From: Intrasporangiaceae bacterium URHB0013 | GTDB taxonomy: Bacteria > Actinomycetota > Actinomycetes > Actinomycetales > Dermatophilaceae | NCBI GenBank assembly: GCA_000620545.1 | Contig: JIBA01000015.1 | Coordinates: 124,001-188,000, forward strand | Reading direction: 5' to 3' | DNA length: 64,000 nucleotides | Part shown: positions 54,841 through 64,000 of the stretch, piece after piece | Position numbering within the stretch: the first letter of the stretch is position 1 | Layout of the letters: the number at the start of each line of letters is the position of its first letter | Notes under the pieces: model-generated | What the model was told of the DNA's origin: nothing | The model's input: the letters and a program-made list of their open reading frames with translations, nothing else | The model's database searches: none | Position numbers and translations under genes: made by a program

Positions 54841-55490
54841 GCACCCTTCGCAGCCGTGCGGATCAGGACGATGCCACCGCGGGGGCCGGGGACGGCACCC
54901 TTGATGAGCAGGAGGCCCTTCTCGGCGTCAACGGCGTGGATCTGGAGGTTCTGGGTCGTCTGGCGAACGCCACCCATGCGACCGGCCATGCGCATGCCCT
55001 TGAAGACACGGCCCGGGGTCGAGCAGCCACCGATGGAGCCCGGCTTGCGGTGGTTGCGGTGCGCACCGTGCGAGGAGCTGACGCCGTGGAAGCCGTGACG
55101 CTTCATGACACCGGCGAAGCCCTTGCCCTTGGTCGTGCCCGTCGCGTCGACGCGCTGGCCGGCCTCGAAGGACTCGGCCGTGATCTCCTGGCCGAGCTCG
55201 TAGTCGGCGGCGTCGGCCGTGCGGAGCTCGACGAGGTGACGGCGCGGCGTGACGCCGGCCTTCTCGAAGTGGCCGCTCATCGGCTTGTTCACCTTGCGCG
55301 GGTCGATCGCACCGAAGGCGATCTGGACCGCGGAGTAGCCGTCGGTCGCGTCGGCACGCACCTGCGTCACGACGCAGGGGCCGGCCTTGACCACGGTCAC
55401 GGGGACGAGCTTGTTGTCTGCGTCCCACACCTGGGTCATGCCGAGCTTCTCGCCGAGCACGCCCTTGACGTTCTTCTGAGCAACAGTCAT
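54837..55490 (-). CDS. rplC: 50S ribosomal protein L3
   Basis: L3 reaches the peptidyl transferase centre. In the 217 residues the core loop is [20 protein letters not shown], followed by [20 protein letters not shown]. The opening [20 protein letters not shown] is typical. Gap to rpsJ: 13 bases. Confidence 0.97.
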   Translation of the reverse strand: MTVAQKNVKGVLGEKLGMTQVWDADNKLVPVTVVKAGPCVVTQVRADATDGYSAVQIAFGAIDPRKVNKPMSGHFEKAGVTPRRHLVELRTADAADYELGQEITAESFEAGQRVDATGTTKGKGFAGVMKRHGFHGVSSSHGAHRNHRKPGSIGGCSTPGRVFKGMRMAGRMGGVRQTTQNLQIHAVDAEKGLLLIKGAVPGPRGGIVLIRTAAKGA

Positions 55491-55503
55491 CTCAACAACC
55501 GCC

Positions 55504-55812
55504 TCAGAGCTTGATCTCGATGTTGACGTCCGCCGGCAGGTCGAGACGCATCAGCGAGTCGACGGCCTTGGGCGTCGGGTCGATGATGTCGATGAGACGC
55601 TTGTGCGTGCGCATCTCGAAGTGCTCGCGGCTGTCCTTGTACTTGTGCGGCGACCGGATGACGACGAAGACGTTCTTCTCCGTCGGCAGCGGGACCGGGC
55701 CCACCACGGTCGCGCCGGCGCGCGTCACTGTGTCAACGATCTTCCGGGCCGAGTTGTCGATGACCTCGTGGTCGTACGACTTCAGCCGGATGCGGATCTT
55801 CTGTCCCGCCAT
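55504..55812 (-). CDS. rpsJ: 30S ribosomal protein S10
   Basis: S10 is part of the 30S head and also of the NusB-NusE antitermination complex. The 102 residues begin [19 protein letters not shown] and end [12 protein letters not shown]. The ATG at 55812 is the family start. First gene of the S10 group. Confidence 0.97.
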   Translation of the reverse strand: MAGQKIRIRLKSYDHEVIDNSARKIVDTVTRAGATVVGPVPLPTEKNVFVVIRSPHKYKDSREHFEMRTHKRLIDIIDPTPKAVDSLMRLDLPADVNIEIKL

Positions 55813-56173
55813 CTGATGAACGTCTCTCTCTCGCTTCTGACTACCGGTTCCCTTGGCATCCGACCCCCGAGGTCGGGCGTGTCGCGCCCGCTTCACGGTG
55901 AAAGCCCCGCACCTGAGTGCAAACTTTCGGGTGGATTGCCCGGCCGAACCGGGTAACTTGCGCTTCCCTCGGGCCTCCGAGAGGAGTCCGGGCGAGTCCC
56001 CGTCAGGAGGCTCTCAAGGGGCGGCGGCACCGACATGGGTCAGCGACGCGCGTCAAGCAACCTGAACAGTGTGCCAGAGCGCGCACCGCACTATCAAATC
56101 GGGCCGGGACGCGACCGCAGGCAGGCGCACGTGGCGCGTCGCCGGTCGTCGTGGGCCGGCCGTCGCGGGTCGG
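55813..56173 (-). promoter_or_regulatory. Leader region upstream of rpsJ with hairpin shared with rpsL
   Basis: A 361-base stretch without a credible gene. At 55861-55884 lies a 24-base block around CGACCCCCGAGGTCGGG that differs in one base from the block at 63939-63962 upstream of rpsL. On the transcript it folds as CCGACC and GGTCGG around a five-base loop. CCCGG-TTCGG-CCGGG at about 55939 is another hairpin. The promoter could not be fixed. Confidence 0.5.
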
Positions 56174-56578
56174 TCACGCACGGACGTGCGGGCTGGCGCA
56201 CGCCGCCGATCCCCCCGGCAGCTGGTAGCGGTGGTCGGCCACCCAGCGGTACGCGTGCGCGGCCACCCACGAGACCCCCGGGGCCATGAGGAGGTACCCG
56301 ACCGGCCGCCAGGCCGGGGCACCGTGGGCCACGGCGCTCGCGGCGGCGAGGTGGCCCGAGCGGATCGAGCCGTCCGCGGTGATGAACTGGGCTGCCTCCT
56401 CGCAGTCCCGCTCCGTCAGGCCCACGGCCGCGAGGTCGAGCTCCTGCCACGGCCGCACGTCGTAGCGGCCGCGCCGGTCGATCCAGCGCTGGACGAACTG
56501 CACGCTGCGCGTGCAGAACCCGCAGTCGCCGTCGTAGACGAGGGTCGGCCGGTTCGGATCGACAGGAGTGGTCCCCAC
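56174..56578 (-). CDS. DCC-family thiol-disulfide oxidoreductase-like protein
   Basis: A 134-residue protein of the DUF393/DCC family. The family mark DGDCGFC stands at about residue 16-22 with the redox-like C-x-x-C pair, followed by FVQRWIDRRGRY. Members have a thioredoxin-like start, and some are part of larger membrane proteins, but the reaction is unknown. GTG 56578 is chosen since the motif is near the N-terminus; GATGAT lies six bases upstream. It is read toward rpsJ. Confidence 0.85.
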   Translation of the reverse strand: MGTTPVDPNRPTLVYDGDCGFCTRSVQFVQRWIDRRGRYDVRPWQELDLAAVGLTERDCEEAAQFITADGSIRSGHLAAASAVAHGAPAWRPVGYLLMAPGVSWVAAHAYRWVADHRYQLPGGSAACASPHVRA

Positions 56579-56704
56579 GCCGTCATCATCCCACCCAGCG
56601 CGTCGCGGCTCCCATCGACCCCGTCGGCGTATGCCGTCACCGTGCTCTGGTCGCCACCCCGCGTCGCGCTCGACCGGGCCCGGCTCCCCCGCTACCGGAG
56701 GTGC

Positions 56705-58009
56705 TCAGGCCGGGGCGAGGAAGGCGCTCAGCGCCCCGGCATACAGGGCCGGGTCCTCGGCGCCCATGAGCTCGCGCGTGCTGTGCATCGACAGCGCGGC
56801 CGCCCCGAAGTCGACCGTGGTGGCACCCGTCAGCGACGACGTGACCGGACCGACGGTCGACCCGCACGGGAGGTCGCTGCGGGTGACGAACGTCTGCATC
56901 GGGACGCCTGCCTGCTCGCAGGCGAGCCGGAAGGCCGCGGCCCCGACCGAGTCGGTCGCGTACCGCAGGTTGGTGTTGACCTTGAGCACCGGGCCGCCGT
57001 TGACGCGGATCTGGTGCGACGGCTCGTGCCGGTCGGCGTAGTTGGGATGCGTTGCGTGTCCCATGTCCCCGGAGGCGATGACGGTCGCGGCGAGGGCCCG
57101 CCAGTAGTCGTCGCGGGTGCCGCCGCCGGCGGTGACGATCCGCTCGAGCACCGAGGGCAGGAGCGTCGAGGTGGCGCCGCGCTCGGACGTGCTGCCGATC
57201 TCCTCGTGGTCGAAGAGCACGAGGACCGGCACGTGGGCGGGCTCCGTGGCCGCGGCGTCGAGCAGCGCCCGCACGCCGGCATACGACGTGGCGAGGTTGT
57301 CGAGGCGCGGGGCGGCGATGAGCTCCTGCGCCCTCCCGAGCCGCGTCGACGGCTGCACCGGGTGCGTCATGACGTCCCAGGACAGGACGTCCCCGCGGTC
57401 GACGCCGACCTGCTCGGCGAGGTAGCCGACGAAGTCGCCGGGCTCGTCGCCGACGCCCCAGAGCGGCTCCATGTGGGCCTGCTTGTTGAGGGTGAGCGCC
57501 TCGTTCTGGGTGCGGTCGAGGTGGATGGCGAGCTGGGCCACGCGCAGCAGCGCGTCGCGCCCGTGGAAGGTGCGCGACTCGACGCCGGCCGCGCCACGCA
57601 CGGCGACCCGGCCCGCCAGGCCGAGGTCGCGGTCGAGCCACGAGCTGAGGATGAGGCCGCCGTAGGGCTCGATGCCGAGCAGCTGCCAGCCGGCCCGCGC
57701 GTGGTCGGGGTTCGGCTTGATGCGCAGGTTGGGGCTGTCGGTGTGCGCCCCCACGACGCGGAAGCCCGCCGCCGGGCCCGCTCCGGCGCCGTGCGCGCCC
57801 GTGGTGTCCCAGGCGATGAGCGACCCACCGCGCACGAGGTAGCGCCGGCCCGGTTCCGTCGGCCACGCCTCGGTCTCGACGACCTCGGTGAAGCCCTCCG
57901 CGCGGAGCCGTGTCGCCGCCTGCTCGCACGCGTGGAACGGCGTGGGCGAGGCGTCGACGTAGTCGATCAGGCCCTGGGCTTCGGTGTCGGTGTCGAAGGA
58001 GTGCGCCAT
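56705..58009 (-). CDS. M18 family aminopeptidase
   Basis: A dinuclear zinc aminopeptidase of 434 residues that removes N-terminal residues, often acidic ones. GAHTDSPNLRIKP (about residue 92) holds the first metal ligands, then FDHEEIGSTSERGA with the bridging carboxylates, and TRSDLPCGSTVGP and ALSMHSTRELMG at the C-terminal end. The length fits the ApeB/DAP group. TAGGGT lies eight bases before ATG 58009. It is divergent from the LLM gene. Confidence 0.93.
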   Translation of the reverse strand: MAHSFDTDTEAQGLIDYVDASPTPFHACEQAATRLRAEGFTEVVETEAWPTEPGRRYLVRGGSLIAWDTTGAHGAGAGPAAGFRVVGAHTDSPNLRIKPNPDHARAGWQLLGIEPYGGLILSSWLDRDLGLAGRVAVRGAAGVESRTFHGRDALLRVAQLAIHLDRTQNEALTLNKQAHMEPLWGVGDEPGDFVGYLAEQVGVDRGDVLSWDVMTHPVQPSTRLGRAQELIAAPRLDNLATSYAGVRALLDAAATEPAHVPVLVLFDHEEIGSTSERGATSTLLPSVLERIVTAGGGTRDDYWRALAATVIASGDMGHATHPNYADRHEPSHQIRVNGGPVLKVNTNLRYATDSVGAAAFRLACEQAGVPMQTFVTRSDLPCGSTVGPVTSSLTGATTVDFGAAALSMHSTRELMGAEDPALYAGALSAFLAPA

Positions 58010-58017
58010 GGCTCCCG

Positions 58018-58023
58018 ACCCTA
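58018..58023 (-). promoter_or_regulatory. -10 element of the M18 aminopeptidase gene
   Basis: TAGGGT on the minus strand eight bases before the ATG, so at most one or two leader bases are expected. Confidence 0.45.
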
Positions 58024-58144
58024 CTGTGGGCCGTGGGTGACCTTCGCATCGGCTCCAGACCCCGATCAGCTCCCCGGCAGCACCCTCCGCAGCAGGCCCG
58101 AGGCGGCAGGATCGAGTCATGAGCGTGCAACCAGAGGTCGTCCG

Positions 58145-59077
58145 GTGAACAGCCCGCGGCCGCGCCCGCTGCGGCTGGGTGTCCAGCTGCCCGAGGTCGA
58201 ACGGCGGGTCGAGTGGCCGGAGCTCCTCGACATGGCCCGAGCGGCAGAGGACGTGGGGCTCGACTCCGTCTGGCTCGGGGACCACCTGCTCTACGACCTG
58301 CCCAGCGGCGTGACCAGAGGACCGTGGGAGGCGTGGACGTCGCTGGCGGCCCTCGCGGCCGTGACGAGCCGGATCGAGCTCGGTCCGCTCGTCGCCTCGA
58401 CGAGCTTCCACGCCCCGGCGATGCTCGCCAAGATGGCCGCCACGGTGGACGCGATCTCCGGCGGCCGGCTCCTGCTCGGCCTCGGGGCCGGCTGGAACGA
58501 GCGGGAGTATGCCGCCTTCGGCTTCCCGTTCGACCAGCGCGTCGGTCGCTTCGAGGAGGCCTTCACCATCGTCCGCACCTTGCTGCGCGAGGGCCGGATC
58601 GACTTCCACGGCAGCTACTACGACGTCCGCGACTGTGTCCTCGACCCGGCGCCGGCCCGCGAGGGAGGACCACCCCTCATGCTCGGGTCCACGGGCCCGC
58701 GGATGCTGCGCATCGGCCTCCCGCACGCCGACCTCTGGAACGCGTGGTGGAGCAGCTACGCCAACTCCCCCACCGAGTTCGCCCGGCTCAAGGCGCGGGT
58801 GGACGCGGCCGCCGCCGACGCGGGTCGGGCGCCGGGCGAGGTCGCGGCCACCGCTGCCGTCTACGTCCAGTTCCCCGGGGGCGCGGGCCGGGTCAAGGGT
58901 GACTCCGGGTACGCCGCGTCGGTCGTCCCCGTGCCCGGTGACCCGGGTGCCATCGCGGAGCACGCGCACGCCATGGCCGAGGCCGGAGCCGCGCACCTCC
59001 AGCTGGTCCTCGACCCCATCACGATCGACACCGTGCGCGTGGTGGGAGAGGCAGCCGCCCTCCTCGACCGCGCCTGA
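58145..59077 (+). CDS. LLM-class F420-dependent oxidoreductase
   Basis: A 310-residue luciferase-like monooxygenase/oxidoreductase. The core starts RLGVQLPEVERRVEWPELLD. GDHLLYD and SRIELGPLVASTSFHAPAML give the flavin or F420 face, and GGRLLLGLGAGWNEREYAAFG is the classic LLM signature. It most likely uses F420, as most actinobacterial members do; the substrate is unknown. GTG 58145 follows AGAGG and overlaps the stop of a nine-codon frame that starts at ATG 58119. Confidence 0.85.
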   Translation: MNSPRPRPLRLGVQLPEVERRVEWPELLDMARAAEDVGLDSVWLGDHLLYDLPSGVTRGPWEAWTSLAALAAVTSRIELGPLVASTSFHAPAMLAKMAATVDAISGGRLLLGLGAGWNEREYAAFGFPFDQRVGRFEEAFTIVRTLLREGRIDFHGSYYDVRDCVLDPAPAREGGPPLMLGSTGPRMLRIGLPHADLWNAWWSSYANSPTEFARLKARVDAAAADAGRAPGEVAATAAVYVQFPGGAGRVKGDSGYAASVVPVPGDPGAIAEHAHAMAEAGAAHLQLVLDPITIDTVRVVGEAAALLDRA

Positions 59078-59152
59078 GCCGAGGAAGGAGCTGGCCGGCC
59101 GCGCGGGACGGCAAGACGTACCGAACCCGAACCGAGGAGCAAGGGCGCCGGG

Positions 59153-59234
59153 GCGGCATACGGTACCGAGGAGCGGGGCGCCCGACGGCGCGAGCGGCAT
59201 ACGCAACCAAGGAGCGGGGCGCCTGACGGCGCGA
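59153..59234. repeat. Two 41-bp direct repeats carrying GGCATACG
   Basis: Units at 59153-59193 and 59194-59234 begin GCGGCATACG and end ACGGCGCGA, differing at a handful of bases. A third partial copy starts at 59235 and another GGCATACG stands at 59255. A diverged copy of the middle part (CCGAGGAGC) lies at 59132. They fill part of the 401-base gap between the LLM gene and tuf. Confidence 0.7.
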
Positions 59235-59350
59235 GCGGCATCGGAGGCGGCCACGGCATACGCAACAACGGGTGCGGTTCCGGAAAGCGGCCGCCGACGC
59301 TCCACGCCGCGAGCGTCGTCGGGCGCCCCGCGACGACACGGACAGCGACA

Positions 59351-59406
59351 CCGCGGCAGCTGGCGAGACCGCGGCAGCGTGGTGAGACCGCGGCAGCGTG
59401 GCGAGC
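59351..59406. repeat. 18-19 bp tandem repeats before tuf
   Basis: Three head-to-tail units, each beginning CCGCGGCAGC and ending GAGA or GAGC (59351, 59369, 59388). They lie just beyond the tuf terminator and appear non-coding. Confidence 0.65.
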
Positions 59407-59413
59407 ACGCGGA

Positions 59414-59445
59414 AGGGCCCGCCCCGCCGAAGCGGAACGGGCCCT
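59414..59445 (-). terminator. Terminator of the str operon after tuf
   Basis: AGGGCCCG pairs with CGGGCCCT, and an inner CCGC-CGAA-GCGG helix lies within. It stands 34 bases after the tuf stop. Confidence 0.7.
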
Positions 59446-59478
59446 ACCGATGAGCTGTGCTGCAGGTGCAGCGTCAGA

Positions 59479-60675
59479 TCACTTGATGATCTTCGTGACG
59501 CGACCAGCGCCGACCGTGCGGCCACCCTCACGGATGGCGAACTTGAGGCCGTCCTCCATGGCGATCGGCTGGATCAGCTCGACCGTCATGTCGGTGTTGT
59601 CGCCGGGCATGACCATCTCGGTGCCCTCGGGCAGGTGCACGACACCCGTCACGTCCGTCGTACGGAAGTAGAACTGCGGACGGTAGTTGTCGTAGAACGG
59701 CGTGTGACGGCCGCCCTCGTCCTTCGAGAGGATGTAGACCTGCGCCTCGAAGTCCGTGTGCGGGGTGATCGAGCCCGGCTTGCAGATGACCTGCCCGCGC
59801 TCGACGTCCTCGCGCTTGGTGCCACGAAGGAGCAGACCGACGTTCTCGCCGGCGCGACCCTCGTCGAGGAGCTTGCGGAACATCTCGACGCCCGTGACGG
59901 TCGTCTTGGCCGGCGGGCCGGTGTGGATGCCGACGATCTCGATCTCCTCGTTGACCTTGAGGATGCCGCGCTCGATACGACCGGTGACGACGGTGCCACG
60001 ACCGGTGATCGTGAAGACGTCCTCGACGGGCATGAGGAACGGCTTGTCGACGTCGCGCTCGGGCTCCGGGATGGAGCTGTCGACGGCGTCCATGAGGTCG
60101 AGGACCGACTGGCCCCACTTCTCGTCGCCCTCGAGCGCCTTGAGCGCCGAGACCTGCACGACCGGAAGGTCGTCGCCCGGGAACTCGTACTGCGACAGGA
60201 GCTCACGGACCTCCATCTCGACGAGCTCGAGGATCTCCTCGTCGTCGACCATGTCGGCCTTGTTGAGCGCCACGACGATGTAGGGGACGCCGACCTGGCG
60301 GGCCAGGAGGACGTGCTCCTTCGTCTGCGGCATGGGGCCGTCGGTGGCGGCGACCACGAGGATCGCGCCGTCCATCTGAGCCGCACCCGTGATCATGTTC
60401 TTCACGTAGTCGGCGTGGCCCGGGCAGTCGACGTGGGCGTAGTGACGACCCTCCGTCTGGTACTCGATGTGCGCGATCGAGATCGTGATGCCGCGCTGGC
60501 GCTCCTCGGGAGCCTTGTCGATGTCCTCGAACGCGAACTGGGGGTTCAGGTCGGGGTACTTGTCGTGCAGAACCTTGGAAATCGCAGCCGTCAGCGTCGT
60601 CTTGCCGTGGTCAATGTGACCGATGGTGCCGATGTTGACGTGCGGCTTGGTCCGCTCGAACTTTGCCTTCGCCAC
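59479..60675 (-). CDS. tuf: Elongation factor Tu
   Basis: EF-Tu brings aminoacyl-tRNA to the ribosome as a GTP complex. The 398 residues show [10 protein letters not shown] (P loop), [16 protein letters not shown] and the switch region; domains 2 and 3 are complete, ending [10 protein letters not shown]. The start is GTG 60675 after GAGGAGGACC. It is the last gene of the str operon. Confidence 0.98.
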   Translation of the reverse strand: MAKAKFERTKPHVNIGTIGHIDHGKTTLTAAISKVLHDKYPDLNPQFAFEDIDKAPEERQRGITISIAHIEYQTEGRHYAHVDCPGHADYVKNMITGAAQMDGAILVVAATDGPMPQTKEHVLLARQVGVPYIVVALNKADMVDDEEILELVEMEVRELLSQYEFPGDDLPVVQVSALKALEGDEKWGQSVLDLMDAVDSSIPEPERDVDKPFLMPVEDVFTITGRGTVVTGRIERGILKVNEEIEIVGIHTGPPAKTTVTGVEMFRKLLDEGRAGENVGLLLRGTKREDVERGQVICKPGSITPHTDFEAQVYILSKDEGGRHTPFYDNYRPQFYFRTTDVTGVVHLPEGTEMVMPGDNTDMTVELIQPIAMEDGLKFAIREGGRTVGAGRVTKIIK

Positions 60676-60777
60676 TGTGGTCCTCCTCAGGACTATCGTG
60701 TTACGCCGTACGACCAGGGCAGGACGTGGCGCTGTTGGGGTGGTTTCCGATGGAAGAGACTACGGGATGTCCCGCAG

Positions 60778-62895
<2,118 letters not shown>

Positions 62896-62976
62896 GTCAG
62901 GTTTCTCGTCTCATTCGTCTGGGGTGAAAATCGTGGGCGCCGAGGACCGCGTCGTACGCGGCGGGCGCGTGCCCGG

Positions 62977-63010
62977 CGGTATGCCGTGGAGCGTGCTCCC
63001 CGGCATACCG
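62977..63010 (-). other. Hairpin of GTATGCC motifs between rpsG and fusA
   Basis: CGGTATGCCG (62977) pairs with CGGCATACCG (63001), with GGAGC-GT-GCTCC inside. The whole is a near-continuous 34-base hairpin 14 bases after rpsG. It may slow or split the transcript so that fusA is expressed apart from rpsL-rpsG. Confidence 0.65.
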
Positions 63011-63024
63011 ACCGGACCGCTGGG

Positions 63025-63495
63025 TCACCAGCGGTAGTGCGCGAAGGCCTTGTTGGACTCGGCCATCTTGTGGGTGTCCTCGCGGCGCTTGACAGCGGCA
63101 CCGAGGCCGTTGCTCGCGTCGAGGATCTCGTTCATGAGGCGCTCGGTCATCGTCTTCTCACGACGCTGGCGCGAGTAGCCGACGAGCCAGCGCAGGGCCA
63201 GCGTGGTCGAGCGGTTCGGCTTGACCTCGATCGGCACCTGGTAGGTCGCGCCACCGACGCGACGGCTCTTGACCTCCATGGCCGGCTTGACGTTGTCGAG
63301 CGCACGCTTGAGCGTGGCGACGGGGTCGGTGCCGGTCTTCTGGCGGGCGCCCTCGAGGGCGCCGTAGACGATCATCTCGGCGATCGACTTCTTGCCGTCC
63401 AGGAGGATCTTGTTGACGAGCTGCGTGACGAGCGGGCTGGAGTAGACCGGGTCGACGACGAGCGGGCGCTTCGGAGCGGGTCCCTTACGAGGCAT
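63025..63495 (-). CDS. rpsG: 30S ribosomal protein S7
   Basis: S7 organises the 30S head and lies near the E site. The 156 residues start [20 protein letters not shown], contain [20 protein letters not shown], and end in AHYRW. One-base overlap with rpsL. Confidence 0.97.
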   Translation of the reverse strand: MPRKGPAPKRPLVVDPVYSSPLVTQLVNKILLDGKKSIAEMIVYGALEGARQKTGTDPVATLKRALDNVKPAMEVKSRRVGGATYQVPIEVKPNRSTTLALRWLVGYSRQRREKTMTERLMNEILDASNGLGAAVKRREDTHKMAESNKAFAHYRW

Positions 63496-63869
63496 CAGCT
63501 CTTCTCCTTCTTCGCGCCGTAACGGCTACGAGCCTGCTTGCGGTTCTTGACACCCTGGGTGTCGAGCGTGCCGCGGACGATCTTGTAACGCACACCCGGG
63601 AGGTCCTTCACACGACCACCGCGCACGAGCACGATCGAGTGCTCCTGCAGGTTGTGGCCGACGCCGGGGATGTAGGCCGTGACCTCGATACCCGAGCTGA
63701 GGCGCACACGGGCGACCTTGCGAAGGGCAGAGTTCGGCTTCTTGGGGGTGGTGGTGTACACGCGGGTGCAGACACCGCGGCGCTGGGGCGAGCCCTTGAG
63801 CGCCGGGGTCTTGGCCTTGCTGGCCTTGTCCTGGCGGCCCTTGCGGACCAGCTGGTTGATGGTAGGCAA
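63495..63869 (-). CDS. rpsL: 30S ribosomal protein S12
   Basis: S12 monitors codon-anticodon pairing. The 124 residues start at TTG 63869 ([11 protein letters not shown]), with GGAG eight bases upstream. Lysines 43 (TTPKKPNS) and 88 (GGRVKDLPG) are both present, so the usual streptomycin-resistance changes are absent. First gene of the str operon. Confidence 0.97.
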   Translation of the reverse strand: MPTINQLVRKGRQDKASKAKTPALKGSPQRRGVCTRVYTTTPKKPNSALRKVARVRLSSGIEVTAYIPGVGHNLQEHSIVLVRGGRVKDLPGVRYKIVRGTLDTQGVKNRKQARSRYGAKKEKS

Positions 63870-63938
63870 CCTGGTTACTCCATAACGTTGCTTGTGGTCA
63901 GTCGTCCTGGCGGACGACTCCTTGGCTGTTCGGTTCCT

Positions 63939-63962
63939 CGACCCCCGAGGTCGGGTGTGTCG
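63939..63962 (-). promoter_or_regulatory. Leader hairpin upstream of rpsL, shared with rpsJ
   Basis: A 24-base block that equals the one at 55861-55884 in all but one base. On the transcript CCGACC and GGTCG can pair around TCGGG. It stands 70 bases before rpsL; the rpsJ copy stands 49 bases before its gene. The remaining right edge of the window shows no gene. Confidence 0.5.
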
Positions 63963-64000
63963 AAACCGGTTCTCCCCCCTGCACTCCCCATCCGTTCCGA

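Noticed and set aside
63879-63887. Two-codon frame ATG GAG TAA just before rpsL
   Set aside because: It merely contains the GGAG ribosome-binding site of rpsL; too short to interpret.

Overview
The window is chromosomal DNA from a high-G+C actinobacterium. The evidence is GTG/TTG starts, a WhiB regulator, a DUF4245-glpX pair, an F420-type LLM oxidoreductase, lysine/alanine tails on ribosomal proteins and many leaderless promoters of TAnnnT type. The gene set fits the Intrasporangiaceae/Dermatophilaceae, but that is an inference and no marker here fixes the genus. I see no insertion sequence, prophage, CRISPR array, tRNA or rRNA.

Left part, 1-35 kb, metabolic and accessory genes. The 3' end of a VWA-domain gene is followed by ispH (isoprenoids), xseA-xseB (exonuclease VII), a DUF4245 protein and glpX (gluconeogenesis), a PfkB sugar kinase, and a membrane-anchored protein joining a solute-binding-like domain to a VWA domain. 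Next come a three-gene sugar ABC importer with no ATPase, an iron-sulfur fumarase, a beta-carbonic anhydrase, an M3 peptidase, glmM and rplM-rpsI. An HTH regulator/MFS pair has a 13-bp-phased operator array at its start. An aldo/keto reductase precedes a 1933-residue secreted amylopullulanase, which could feed maltodextrins to an importer such as the one above. A MerR/B12-binding regulator of the CarH/LitR photoreceptor type stands divergent from a WhiB gene across a compact operator. The stretch ends with a YbaK protein, a nitronate monooxygenase, an ABC-F ATPase, two lipoproteins and truA.

Right part, 35.9-64 kb, read leftward, is the ribosomal superregion. It runs rpsL-rpsG-fusA-tuf, then rpsJ to rpsQ (S10), rplN to rplO (spc), secY-adk-map, and infA-rpmJ-rpsM-rpsK-rpsD-rpoA-rplQ (alpha). 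Non-ribosomal genes sit at the joints: LLM oxidoreductase, M18 aminopeptidase and DCC protein between str and S10; serine hydrolase, HIT-like and DUF1801 proteins between map and infA; and an AMIN-like secreted protein between rplQ and truA. Strong hairpins mark several of these joints.

The most interesting signals are regulatory and compositional. They are the CarH/LitR-WhiB control region with 11-bp repeats, the four-fold 13-bp-phased TGTGCA array on the HTH-MFS operon (the two share a 10-mer), the heptamer GGCATAC seen 28 times in genes, hairpins and repeats, a related hairpin leader upstream of both rpsJ and rpsL, and a run of leaderless genes including an xseB promoter that uses the xseA stop codon.
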